From NCBI GenBank assembly GCA_000328365.1, contig KB300220.1, positions 38,436 through 102,435 on the forward strand: a DNA stretch of 64,000 nucleotides, written 5' to 3'. The stretch's first letter is position 1. Each line of letters begins with the position of its first letter. Position numbers and translations under genes: made by a program. A model generated the notes under the pieces. That model was not told where the DNA came from. It did not search any database and saw nothing but the letters and a program-made list of their open reading frames with translations. This document shows positions 49,013-61,740 of this stretch, in pieces. Source of the stretch: Capitella teleta. Lineage: Eukaryota; Annelida; Polychaeta; Capitellidae.

Positions 49013-52000
49013 ATGGAAAGAATGGCGACTGATTTGACATTGAAAGTTGTTTGCATTCTGGTTGCGCTAGGAAGTATTCACTCAGAAGGTAAGACATGAG
49101 ATTCGCGTATTACCTATATGTTTATATATATATATATATATATTTTTTTTATTATTATTAAAACCTTCATGCATGCAGTAACATAAATATTAAAAACATG
49201 CAAACGCCCGACATAACAGGCAATGCCTTTAAATTGATGGCGACAAGAGTAAAAACAGAAAAGAAAAAAAATAATGGCTAAATATGTATTACTGTGTAGC
49301 ATGTTTCTCAGGAAAAAAAAAAAGAAGGTTTACAGCTTAATAGTAATTATTAATTAATATATTAATAATAATATTAATAATTTAATAATTATTTTTTATA
49401 TGCCTACATGTAAATAATTATATACTTGGTACGTATACCTATTGTACATTATTACAGAGTCCATGATATGTCCACGTACAGATAGAGTTTGTAATTTGGT
49501 GCAGGGGGATATCTGAAGTTACAAATATACAAGTAATCTATTTTGAGCTTACATGTGTTTCATTCATTCGACTGCAAACGTACTCTGTAGAACCCTAGAT
49601 TAATTGTCCCAGATTAAAAAAAAAAAAAAAAAAAAAAAAATCAATCAGAGATGTGACCAAGGAATTTTTTTAATTAAGCTATTGACGAACATTGACAAAG
49701 AAAACATGAACGTTATCGCAGCATATTAATTCATGATGCCAAACAATAGAATATGCCTCAATTTATCATTTTACAGCAGAAATGCTGACATGACTTTACA
49801 ATATCATTTAATGTAAGATGAAAACCATTGCAACCCAACTATTACAAGGATTGTTAATACAATAGCCTGTAGGCTGTGCAGAATTCATCGGATGTTCCAG
49901 ATGGTCTGCCTCAGTCTGCATGTTGACAGAAGTTGACATATTTAGCTGACCCTTGTTAGGGGTCAGCTAAATACAAATATACAAGTAATTTATTTTGAGC
50001 TTACATCCCTGTTAGCTGACCCCTAACAGGGGTCAGCTGAGCTCAGCCCAGTATAATTGGCATGTGCAGTGGAATTAATATATTGCACCAAACTAAACCA
50101 ATTACCATTGCAGTATACCACCAGTCAGTTAAAGAATGTCATAATTGGCCAAATATAATTGCAGTAAAAGTTTAACGAATAAACCAATTCAAAATAATAA
50201 TCAATTATGCGATTAAATGCTTTAATTACCGCAATAACTTTGAACTTCAAACTTCATTTGAAATCGGGATTTCGTAATATACTCTGAAATTTCAAGACTA
50301 CAACTTACATAACCATTGAGTTAACGACATGTGAAAAGTCATAATTGCTATCATACAAGGACGGTGCATCTAAAAGCAGAAATACTTCTGAGTTTTATTT
50401 CACATATTGATACACTGAATCATTTATTGCCAGTTACAAGTCAATGCGTCTAGTAACGAGTAAATCACTTTGACCTTGACCTTCAACCTTTAACCTTCGA
50501 ACTTTCAGTGGTAATGCAAAATAATCTGCCTCATTGATCAGTGCAATTTACTCATCTACGAAATAANNNNNNNNNNNNNNNNNNNNNNNNNNNNNNNNNN
50601 NNNNNNNNNNNNNNNNAGACTCGACAGCACACGATTTATTTAACTCATAAAATTATAAAAATTCATTAAACCTATACTAATTAATCATCAAATTATTTAT
50701 TTAAATGTTTTAATTAACAAAATTTCCATTATAAACACGATTCTGTTTCAACAGTGTGCCCAGAAGGATGGTTTATGTGGATGAATACGACGTGTTATTA
50801 CCTTAGTCCCAACACATACACTAGACTCTTTGAGAACAATTCATGTCATGAAATGGACTCTCATCTTGCTCACATAGAAAGCGACGATGAAAACAAGTAC
50901 TTAACCGAACTACTTAAAAGGTGAGTTGCGTCATATAGTTTTGACAGCACAATGATTTTGATATAAAACACATGTATACACGTTTTTCGTTTTGTCAATT
51001 ATTGATCTAAGCGATCATATAACGGCTGCGTGGATCGGATTATGGAAAGCAAAGAAAGACTTACATAAGACTGATTGTGATCTATCCTGCCGACGTCAGG
51101 GGTGGACATGGTCAGGAAATGTCTCGATTTCAAGTGAAATGGAGCCCAAATGGGCCCAAGGTGAACCCTCCGGTGGACAATCTTGTGCCCGGCTGAAGAA
51201 TACAGGAGAATGGTGGGATGCACAATGTTCTCATGAATACAACTACATATGCGAAAAACCCATCCTACACCAACGTAAGTACATATTCGATGCAGATCAC
51301 GGTATTCACGTGTATACTCTGGTATTTAATGCATACATTTTATGTTTCATGTGCCTGTTTTCTATGATCATTTTGATTATTATTCAAGCATTGGCCTGAT
51401 TACCAAAAAATCTCTATTAAGATGTAAAATTACATGCATACAAAATCATAACTATTATCACCAAAGTGGACAGATGCATAATTAATTGCACTATAATATA
51501 TCCTTCTCAATTTAGCCACTCCAGCAGCAGGCACGCCAGACTCACCCACAACAATTGAAGGGAATTCCGAAAGCAGACAACCTCAAAGCACAAGTGAGAC
51601 GACATCAGGTGAAGGTGAATGTCGACCTCTCACTCGATTTGCAGTTCTGTGTGCAATAAATCTGCTTCGTTAGGTCTACTACATGTATTGAGCATTGACT
51701 TACATGCCCACGGAAACTTAACTATCACCAATAAATAGACGAATCAACGAGTAAATTGAATAATCAATTAATAATTTTCCATGATTTAGCCACGACATCA
51801 AGAGCAATAGACTCAACAACAAGAGGAAATTATACTAGTATGGCACCAGAAGGAGGTAGGTGATCGTTTCTCGCTCGAATCAAAGTTTTGATGGAACTAA
51901 TTTCAGGATCCCCCAACAATCTGCCGATCATCATTGGGGCTGCGGTTGGAGGAGTTCTACTGGGGGTCCTCATCACGGGAATTGTCTTCATTGTGGTGTA

Positions 52001-55000
52001 CAGGTAGGAGCACTGTAAAAGCTATGTCGGATTGAATTGAAGAAAAACTCCACACATGTCGAGACGTTTAATGTGTTGATGCTGAAAAAGATGGAGAAAT
52101 TTAGACAAAGATAATTGCATTTGAAAAATAATCTAAACAACATACCAATGTGTAGATGAAATTAAACGTTGAGGCACGTGCTTTTGAAACGATGAGTAAA
52201 TTTGAAGTGATATCGTCGCTTACAGGGTTCGAAAATGAAATCTACAGGCAACGGTCGCATCGATATGATCTCCTTATTTGAGAGCAGCAAGCTAATTATT
52301 AAGTAAAAAAAAAAAGCCTAAAGATTTGATTAAATATATGTAATTTGATAGACGACACATGTGAGATTTAGCTGTATACAAAACTGTGTTTATTTCCGGT
52401 TTACATAAATGAATAAAGATGAGATAGTGCGTTATGATTGAGTCCAAACGTAGTGAGCCCAGGCGAAGTGCGTTATGATCAAGACACAATCTACATCTTC
52501 CCTTGTTGATCATGCTACACATGATGACACACACATGACACATATCCAGCATACTTCGCGTTGGGCTTGGAGACACGGCCGCTGCGAGTTATGATGTTGT
52601 CTTGCTGAGGAGCAGGCGGAGCGTAGGATACTGGAGGTTCAGCTGCGAGTGGCCCAGGGAAATCGTTATCCACTGGCATAATGGTGATGCAGATGGGAGT
52701 ACGGTCATGGTGTTTTCTTTGGTTGCAAGGAGGTCGCGGCGGTTGCGGTGGTAAGGGTGTCCGTTGACAATGTATGAGCGAGGGTTGGAGTCGACGGCCG
52801 TGATGGTTCCCAGTATTTGAAAACCATTTTTTAACCGATACACCGGTGTATTGGTTTAATTGATTGATGTGATTGAATGAATGCATAATTGTTAACGAGA
52901 TTGGTGGCGGTTATCTCGAATCAGGGAGCAAAGGTAGAATAGATTAAGACGATGATTATGTAAGATTGGAATGATGATTATGTAAATTATGGTATAGCTC
53001 TGTACTGAGTGACCTGCGGTTATCGCGAATTGGGGGACAAAGGTGATTTGATTACGCGGAAGATTATATATCATTTTCATTTCATTTCATTTATTACATT
53101 TAAAACGCATTTTCAGCAATATCAAAGAACATTCAAATATACATGCATGTACTCGATTAGTTAGTTCTTGTTCGACCCTCGAATAAACAAGAAGTACATT
53201 ACTGAACACTGTTTGTGTCATCGCTTCTTGAGTCGGTACAGAACCCCGTTACCCAGGCAACTTGCTAGGCCTGAAGACGTGACCACCAACGGTTACAATC
53301 TGTTGTCCTCATCCTCACTGCTTGGCCTGGTTGTAGAGGAGGGAGGTCCTTGGCAGTTTTGTCGTAGTTCTTCTTCTGTTGTTGTTTTCTTTTAAGCTGT
53401 TGTTTATGTACCAGATTGTTGTTCACCACCGTGGGTGCGAGTTGACTTTCTAGGGTAGGCAGGGTGTAGCGGGTAACTCTGCTGAAGAGTCCTTGGGCGG
53501 GTCAGCCAATGTGTCCATCACGAGGGATGTTCAGGAGGTTCAGGTGAAGGTCTGAACCATCCCTTTTGGTTCTCTCCAGTAATTTCTTTGCTGACTGTAC
53601 GGCCCTTTCGCCGAGTCCGTTGCTCTGAGGGTAGTGAGCTAGTTTTTGGAGTGAAGTTCCATTTCAGTGCAAACTGCCGGAATTCCTCTGAAGTGAATTG
53701 GCGTGCGTTGTCTGTGAGTGTGGTTGATGGGATTTCGTGAGTGGTGAAATGAAGTTTCATTTTCGCAATGACGGTTTTGGAAGTGATGTCAGGGAGCGAG
53801 TTTAATTCGAACAGAGTATGAGTCAACCACAACCAGGTAGTGGCGCGAGTGCCATTAAAAAATGTCTGCTGCGAGATCCTCGCAGCAGACATTTTTGCAG
53901 CAGGTTGTTGATTCTGAAGGATGGCTGCACCTAGGCTATTTTGTGAAGCATCACAAGTGATCACAAAGGGAAATTTCACGTTGAAGTAATGGAGAACGAG
54001 AGCTGTGATGAGAGTGGTTTTCAGCTTATCAAAAGCACACTGATGATGAGGCATCCAGGACCATTCAATGTCCTTGTGCAGGAGCTCTCGAAGCGGCGAG
54101 GTCAGCTCACTCTGGTCAGGGGTGAATTTTGCGAGATAGTTGACAGTGCCTAGGAACCTTTGAAGAGTTTGTGTGTCGTTTGGTTCAGGCATTTCTGCAA
54201 TTGCGCGAAGTTTAGAGGGATCTGGTTTCAAACCGGACGACGAGAGCACGTGACCAACATAGCACACTTCACTGACACGTATTATGCACTTGCGAGGGTT
54301 GAGTTTGAGGTTCACTTCTTCAGCGCGACGAAGTACGGCTGCTAGTTTGCGGTCATGTTCTTTCTGGGTTGGACCCCATACCACAATGTCATCAACGATG
54401 ATGTCACAAGGCTGGTTTGCAAATATGCATTCCATTGCTTGCTGAAAGACCTCACTTCCAGTGGTTATTCCGAATGACATGCGAAGGAATCGGAATCTTC
54501 CGAACGAAATCACAAGGGTTGTGAGATAGGATGACTGTTCATCGAGCGAGATTGTCCAGAACCTGTTGGTAGCATCCAGTGTGGAGAATACCTTGGCATC
54601 AGGTATGTCAGCAATGACTTGTTCGATTGTCTTAAGAGGATGTCGCGGTTGGAGTAGAGCCTTGTTCAGGTGGAATCGATGCACACGCGAATGTTGTCAT
54701 CTTTTTTTCCGGGTGACGACCAGAGACAGAGACCCAATCAGTAGGTTCAGTGACGGTATGATGACACCTTGTTCCACTGACATAGATTTCAGTTTTTTCT
54801 TGACTTTGTCCTTGACCGCAACAGGAATTTGACGAGAAGGTTGTATGACCGGTCGGACGTTAGGGTCAATTCTCATAGAGTAAGTAACTTGTAGTTTTCC
54901 AAGTTGTCCATCAAACAGTACTGAGTGTGTGCTCAGTATGTCTTCAGGGAGGTCGTTGTTAGGTGATATGGCATGAATTTCTTGACCTAGCAAGAGTAGG

Positions 55001-57948
55001 TTGAGTCGAAGAGTGTATTTGAGACCAAGAATTGACGGTACTGGCTGATCAATGATATGGAATTGAATCCTGTGGGTGGAGGTCGAGTGTTGACACGACA
55101 GGTATGCGGATCCAACAGTGATGAGAGTGTTTCCACCAAACGCGACCAGTTTTGATGGTTGAGCTGTTTTGATCTCTTCTGTGCCAGTGCAAATAGAGTT
55201 ATATGTTTTGGGGGATAAAACATTACACTTGGCACCCGTGTCAATTTCGAACACTGGTTTGAGGTTGTTGATGGTCACAGTGGCGTGTAACTCGTTCATC
55301 ACATGGATGACTGTTTGGTAGGGCGGCACTGTTTATGGAGAACTGTTCATCGTCTTCACATTCAATGTTGTGCACTCTGTTTCTGAATTGCTGTTGATAT
55401 TAACGATTAGAAGGGTGGTAAGACGCGGCTGAGGACGAAGATCCAGCTCCAGATTTGCAAACACTGGCAACGATAAATGAAGTGGTTCTCAGCGTTGTGT
55501 TTGCCACAGTTGTTTCCCGAAAGCCAGGCATGCTAATTGAAAAGCCGCGTGGAGTTTGCCTCAGTTTCTACACGGTCTCTGAAGAGACTTTTGTTGAGTC
55601 AGGTTGCGGTGAAATTGACCTTGACCTTCTCCCAGCAGGTTGACGTCTGACTCCTCGGCTGGGAAGGAGATGCCATAGATTTCGCTTCTTTTGTTGTTAA
55701 TTCATGTGATTGACAGATGCGAACAGTTTCTTCGAGAGTAAGGTCACTCTTCTTTAGTAGGGTTTCTTTACAAGTTTGGTGGGCGGAGAAGACGATTTTG
55801 TCACGAATCATTTCATCTGTTTCCTTGAAGGAGCACGGACGGGCAAGGTTTTGCATAATCTCGTTCCCAAGACTCCTATTAATTGCTATAAGGGGTCTTG
55901 GAAAGTTATCAGCGGTTTCCGCTTCGATTGAGCAAGAATGTAATGGGTTACATAAATTACATTATGATCATGCATTTGAAAGGTTCGTTGTTGCTGGTTT
56001 CGTTATGATCACCACTAGACAGAATGCCGTCTGAATATTCTCATATACAGACGGAGGTATACATTGTGTATAAAACTGGAAGTTACATGAAATGATCACG
56101 AATTCAGGGCTCGATTTCAGACGCTCGTGGAAAATTGTGTAATTTGGCAATTATGAACGCTACCACCAGCCTGAAACTCCCACAAATTAATCTTGATGTA
56201 TTTTGCCACCTAATTAAATAATAAAATACACAAACCATATCCTCAGTTTATAAATAAAACCACTTGAACGCTCGATTGAACAAATTATCAAATTATATAT
56301 GCAAATGAACCAACCCGCTTTTGAAGGTCGGGGGCGGGGCCTGAGGGGGATCCTTCATTACTTCAGTTGAAAAATGTCGTTCAGATTGCTTGATTAGTCC
56401 TGCTAATTCCTGAAGTGAAGTCTAATATTGACAAAATAGAATTATTTTTTATTCATGCTGAGTGCCAATAAAGCGAAGGGAAATCATCACAGAGCGCCAC
56501 TTTCACCTGCAAATTTTGTGTTATAGTGTTTATCTCTTGAGATACCATCATCGTAACCATGCATGCAAAACAAACGTCCTAAATAGTAACTATGCAGTGA
56601 AAATAATGTGCCACAGCATGACAACAATGACCTCGAAATGTGAGAGAATACTCATTAAACATCTATAGTCGGTAATTGTTTTGACAAGTTTGCGCGTATT
56701 TTTCCGGGAAATCGGCGGCCGACATCGCCCGGGTGCACGACTGCCTCTCGACAAATGCGAGTTTTATACCATCATCGCATTCTCACAGTTGAAAAGTATG
56801 CTATTATTATAAATTTATAATTAATTAGACTTACTGCAACTCGTCTTCACTTCCACACTATGTGACTCCAGCAAGATTCAAGAGTACATAATCCATTAGT
56901 TGATAAACCTCAGCGAGATGCCAAGCCGAGGTGTACACCTCGTCCGATTCATGTGTGTTACACTGTTAGTAATCCATTAATTTAATCCAGTACACTGTCA
57001 CGGTGATTATTGCAAATGCAAAATCCTGTCAACGCGAAAAACTAGAGCTTCAAATACTAGTATTATTGAAGCATTCCTTTCAACACACTTCAACAGAATG
57101 ACCTCATTTCGCGATTCGGTGCACACACAGACTGTACACAAAATAAATTCCGAGAAAGGCGCTCAGTCGAAGCCTCGAAAATCGCAGTTCTATGAAAGCG
57201 TTTAATCCCTTGCACAAGCGATTGTATAGTAAAATTCTATTTAGTAAACCTGGGCCTACCATGGCAAGAATATACACTTAACCGCTTGGAGATGTTGGTC
57301 ATGTAATTTCAAGTATATATTTACATCCACAGACGAAAGAAACGCAACCGTCAAATAAAACGAAGCGAGCCAACGAAACACAGATCAGGGTTGTCGGCAC
57401 AAAACAATCCGATTGTGTCGGGATATGACTCAAAAGCGACCAACGTCAACGAAATCCCATGCGTTGCCCTGGCAACAACAGAACGAACGAACAAAGCTAG
57501 CTACGTCAACGGATTCGACGTGAACGCGCTGACCAACGAGTATGATAACCCAGCAGAAAAAAAGAAAACTGCCAATCAAAACACCTCCACTTCAAACGAC
57601 GACGGCGCCTACGCCACTATAAATGAAATCGAAACCTCCTTCCCTGACGTCATACCCCAAAAAACACCCGCAGTGAAAGCGACGCCAAAACTACACGTTC
57701 CCATGAAGCCCAAGTTCATCAAATCTGTGTCCACTGAATCGGTGGAATCGATTGCTGGGTCAGTGGAGTCGATGGGGTCAATGGGGTCATTGGGGTCAAT
57801 CGCCACGGAACGTGGCAGCGTGGAACAACTCTATGCAGTCGTTGATAAATCAAAGAAGAAAAAGAAACAGACTGATGAAGAAATTGAGCAGATGTACGCG
57901 AAACCGATGAAGAAAAACAAGAATGATTTCAGCAGTGATGAAGAGTGA
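49013..57948 (+). CDS. Transmembrane C-type lectin receptor with a long tyrosine-containing tail
   Basis: Seven exons join in phase: 49013-49088, 50755-50920, 51012-51274, 51516-51608, 51790-51855, 51907-52003 and 57333-57948 (458 residues). Signal peptide: LKVVCILVALGSIHSE. The lectin domain runs from CPEGWFMWMNTTCYYL to YNYICEK with the WIGL core. The usual EPN/QPD calcium motif reads EPS and the usual WND reads WWDA, so calcium-dependent sugar binding is doubtful. A Thr/Ser-rich stalk is encoded by two short exons. The membrane span is PIIIGAAVGGVLLGVLITGI and the stop-transfer is RRKKRNR, split between exons 6 and 7. The tail of about 200 residues has tyrosines in YDNP, YATI, LYAVVDKSKKKKK and MYAKP contexts, which could be kinase or SH2 sites, and SVESMGSMGSLGS repeats. 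Intron 6 (5.3 kb) contains a Gypsy fossil. The exon 6-7 join rests on phase and on the charge following the span. Confidence 0.8.
49523..50045. repeat. Direct repeat and paired hairpins in lectin intron 1
   Basis: A 30-base unit (acaaatatacaagtaat and tattttgagcttacat, one mismatch) occurs at 49521-49552 and 49972-50005. Next to the second copy are two hairpins built from the same word: 49942-49970 (ttagctgaccc, with complement gggtcagctaa) and 50012-50040 (tagctgacccc, with complement ggggtcagctga). A (TA)n run at 49123-49141 and an A tract at 49617-49640 lie nearby. Confidence 0.65.
50567..50616. other. Assembly gap (50 N)
   Basis: Fifty N in intron 1 of the lectin gene. The round number suggests a placeholder of unknown true length, and it lies about 520 bases after the hairpin pair. 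Confidence 0.99.
52440..55960 (-). mobile_element. Ty3/Gypsy-type LTR retroelement fossil in lectin intron 6
   Basis: On the minus strand, in element order: part of gag (about 55856-55440, including a zinc-knuckle-like region), an aspartic protease region (about 55329-55000, DTGAKCNVLS), a reverse transcriptase and the start of RNase H (about 54850-53900), a short integrase remnant (about 53880-53518), and a C-terminal tail (52886-52515, TRSGRVSKP). The order gag-protease-RT-RNase H-integrase is that of Ty3/Gypsy. No clear terminal repeats were found. The copy is broken in several places and lacks much of its interior, and looks moderately old. It lies opposite to the lectin gene inside its longest intron. 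Confidence 0.85.
52907..53044. repeat. Imperfect repeat pair about 108 bases apart
   Basis: The word ggcggttatctcgaat with ggagcaaaggt at 52907-52936 recurs as tgcggttatcgcgaat with gggacaaaggt at 53015-53044. It lies within or beside the Gypsy fossil. A (cattt)n run follows at about 53076-53095. Confidence 0.5.
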
Positions 57949-59300
57949 ATCGGTGTTTGTTTTTGACCCACCCTATACTACCACTCGTCTTTGATAACAT
58001 TACATATCAGCAGAATCAGCATAATCAGCAGAATCAGCATAATCAGCATGCCGATCGCTGATTTCGGATGGATTCCCGGAACATTGTGATTTATGTCATT
58101 TTATTCGAGAATAACGATTAATTATTATGCCTTTTGCACGCCCCTCTCAGCCAATCAGACGCGTCATTGTTTTTGACATAACATGTTACTTTGTTTTCCG
58201 TTGTACAACGCATAATGCAATGCTGAAATTTTCATATACTGCCATTATAAAATCCCCCATTGTGATGCATGCATACTGAGTACTTTAATTTTAATTACTG
58301 TGTCACAGATAATACTCATTCTGTTTATTGGATTATGCAAAAACAAGAAAAAGTCTAAACATCACATAACTGTCTGTGTTTGTACTCTATTTTTATATAT
58401 TTTTTTATCAATGTTGAGTTTTAATCAAAAGTACTCAATAAGAACTGTTCTGGTACACGATTCTGTGTTGCACAGTGTTTGGTATGGAATGCTTGACCGT
58501 TGGTGCATCGTAGCAATGCCATGTTCTGAAGACTTCATCCATAAGAATTGGCTATGCTGACTGGTTGGTATTGGACTCCATGTTTGCCAAGAGAACATCA
58601 CGCATAATTAATATTCTTTCATGCTCACATAGTCTCAAATACTCAGTGCATCCAAATCTGGAACTGATATACCACATTCATATACAAAGGTTTAATGTAA
58701 TCAGGTAATATACTATTACTTGTGAAAGACTTAACTTACATACATACAGAGGTCAAAAGCTTGATGCTCTGACTATAATTAGTTGATATATAAAACAGAT
58801 AATAAAATATTGACTGATAATGGAAAGACACTGAGACACATTTAATAGGCTGTTGGCTGTTTGTTAAAAAATGTCACAGGGATTTTCATGAAAAATATAC
58901 ATATTTTTTTTAACAGAGCAAGGTTGGGGCGGAAAAAAACCCCAATGTCATTATACCAGTACGAAAGAAATGGGCTTGCTTTTTTCATGGCTGTATGATC
59001 TGGGATATAACTCACCTGTCACTAAGATATGTATACACGTACACGAACTGTACATATCTTCCAGTCAGGACCCACTCTTTTCAAGACAATTTTATATTTT
59101 CTTTTTTACCATTGATATATCAGAGAAAATTGTTGTCAAGGCTTGTGTTAATATCCTTAAGCAACTCTTGTTTAAAAAAAAAACATCAGTCATTTTTCTT
59201 ACTCTCGAAATAATAATAGATAATAATGAATTATTATTAATTATAGAAAAATTATATTTAGATTCTGTTCCCAATGTAGTGCTTCGAACAGGCACCATCA
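57949..59300. other. 3' flank of the lectin gene
   Basis: A short minisatellite at 58005-58050 alternates cagcagaat and cagcataat. A poly(A) signal candidate is at about 58800. A frame at 58300 begins with a hydrophobic and Lys-rich stretch (IILILFIGLCKNKKKSK) after a cag acceptor. I could not connect it to anything. No other coding sequence is seen. Confidence 0.45.
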
Positions 59301-61740
59301 ATAAACTCATCGGTTGAACAGTGATTGAGCAGATGTGCTCAAGGATCCCCCAGGGGAACTCCCGTTTGCATTCACCAGTGTATATATATACAAGGCACGC
59401 TCTTCAATAAAGACAGTGAATTCAGTAGAGCCCAATTGACAGGTGTTCTTCATTGAGCTCCTACACCAACTATTACATTTTATTGTTCAGAAAGCCACAT
59501 GCAAGTTGACTCTCCCACCAAGATCTGTGTTCCCCGTTGAGCACCATTCAGTTCTAAAAAAACAACTAATCATCTTCATCTCATCTTCTCTCATCATCTT
59601 CTATCATTATCTTCTTTTATCATCTTCTCTAATCATGTTCTCTATTTATTTATCTTCACCTTCTCTCATCATCATCTCATTATCTCTAAACATGTTTTCT
59701 CATAATCTTCTCTGGTCATCTTCTCTCATTATATCTCATCATTTTCTTTCATCTTTTCTCATTATTTCTCTTCACTTTCTCTTATCATCTTTTCTCATTA
59801 TCTCTCATCATATTCTCTCGTCATATTCTCTTATCTTATTCTCTCATCATCTTCTCTCATATCATCTTCTCTCATCATATTCTCAAATCATTGTGCTATT
59901 CATGTCATATCAACTCATTGTTCTGTTTAAAAGAGACGGTTTGCAATTCATTCTTTGGCATTTTGATTCGAGCTCTCTCTCTCCTCCTTTACTCTATACT
60001 TCTACATGGTGACCCCGAGAGTGTTCACGCTATATTCCACTTGCCCGAAGAGGAGCCTCTTAGACGAACGACGGTGATGGACTACGCATACGTGTCCCAA
60101 ACCATTGACCAAGATGGATTGGCAGTCGAGCACTGCTGCTGCCCAATTCAAGCTCTGGCGGAAGGAAGTGAAGCGAATAATCTGTTCAAGTTAAATGAAT
60201 GAATCAAGTCGGAGCCCGAATCCAATTGCAAAGTATTTAATTGTAACAGAGGGCTTATATACACCATAGTAGAAATTAACAACAGAAAGAAATAGCATGA
60301 AATAGAATAGAGAAATTGAAAGAATAAAGTTCATGAGTGATTAATATTAGATGAGTTCAATGAATCACTCAAGATGCAATAGTAGAACATAATTAATGGA
60401 CCTTTGGCGGCGAAATCTAACGCCATTAAGGTGAGCCATATTTTTATCTGGGCAGGTGCTCACGCTGAATCCTTGATCGAAGCCAGTCGACGCAAACAGC
60501 CAGATCTCCAAACTGATACTCCTGAACGACTGCTGGAAGCCCTCTCATCGATGCATCACTCACGAGACGGCGTAGACCTACAGAGAGGCGCGGGAACAAT
60601 TCTACAGTATAACGCTATCACCAACCGAGAATACGTCTACATACTTTGCAAGGATCAGTGATCTGTATTAACAAGCAGAGTTCTCTGATGATACCGATTA
60701 TCTGATTACAGACAATCTTATCCATGGCTGCTATAACCAATCCTGCAAGCAAAAACTGATGGCCAAAGGACAAGATATCACCAAAAGAAAACGTCTTGAT
60801 ATTATGCGACGTTTCGAGGCTCTATCATCCACGATGTCCCGCTTCAGCAGCACACAGAATGACAAGACTGAAGAACACGTAGGTGCGCAGTATGCACGCG
60901 ATCGACCCCTGCAGCGCCGCAGTAACAGAGACAGAAAACAATCCCAGTCGTGCAGATGGTGTGGTGGACAGAGACATGGTCGCCAGCAATGCCCTACAAA
61001 GAACGTCACCTGTAGAAACTGCTCTGAGGTCGGTCACTTTGAACGTATTTGCTTACAGAAGAAGACCGCGCATCAGAATGCATTCGAGATGGCCGATGAC
61101 TGCGATGAAGGCCAATCTGGTGACTTTAAAAATACATTAAATACAGTAGAGGTGACTTGTCAGCACAAGAGAAGTCCTTGCTGCATTAACGTTCCACTCA
61201 GGCATCCACATGAAGGAAAAGTAGGCACGGGGGCTATGGCATCGTGCATACCAGTGTCGATGCTGTCCTCGATTGGTATCCGGAAATCATCACTGAAACC
61301 AAGTAGAGCGATATTGAAGGGTACATCGGCTATACATTCGATACATTCGGCTCCATGCAAGCGGTCCATATCACAGACCATGGATCATTAAAGATGAAAT
61401 GGTCACGCCATTTTCCCCTAGACGAGACGACCGGAAGTGCTCTGGAGGATCTCAAGGAGATTTTCCCATCCATGTTTGGCTCAGTGGGACTTTGCGAAGG
61501 TGAAGTGCAACTAACCCTAACCAACAATGTTCGTCCAATCCAGTTGTCTCCTCGCGCAGTTCCTCAAAGCATTTTTCCAAAATTAAATGCTGAACTCGAT
61601 AAGATGGAACGTGACTCTAAAGTGACCAGCTGGGTCCACAACCTCGTTACGGTTGTCAAGAAGAACGAAAGACTCCGCGTTTGTTTAGATCCCCGCAATC
61701 TGAACAAGTACTTGGTTCGCTCTGTACATCATACATATTC
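59300..61740 (+). mobile_element. Second Ty3/Gypsy-type LTR retroelement fossil
   Basis: An LTR-like stretch at about 59330-60005 has a TATA-like run (gtatatatata, about 59380), an AATAAA at about 59407 and an end in ...ctaca. It is followed at 60006 by tggtgaccccgag, which looks like a primer-binding site for a tRNA 3' end. Then come gag pieces (about 60025-60660), a CCHC zinc-knuckle region (about 60950-61070), a protease region, and the start of reverse transcriptase (about 61440-61730). It stops at an R1 repeat, and the rest of pol and the 3' LTR are absent. It is broken in several places and is oriented like the lectin gene. It belongs to a different lineage from the fossil at 52-56 kb. 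Confidence 0.75.
59570..59895. repeat. Pyrimidine-rich TCATCTTCTC tract
   Basis: About 320 bases of loosely repeated tcatcttctc and tcatcatctt units. It lies inside the LTR-like part of the second Gypsy fossil, where it probably expanded after insertion. Confidence 0.8.

Noticed and set aside
58300-58560. Possible receptor exon (hydrophobic stretch, then KNKKKSK)
   Set aside because: It follows a cag acceptor, but no upstream ectodomain exon is available, as the lectin gene already ends at 57948, and the frame then becomes another hydrophobic run.
59443-60012. Frame of 189 residues rich in Ser, Leu, His and Ile
   Set aside because: Translation of the TCATCTTCTC tract inside the LTR-like part of a Gypsy fossil.
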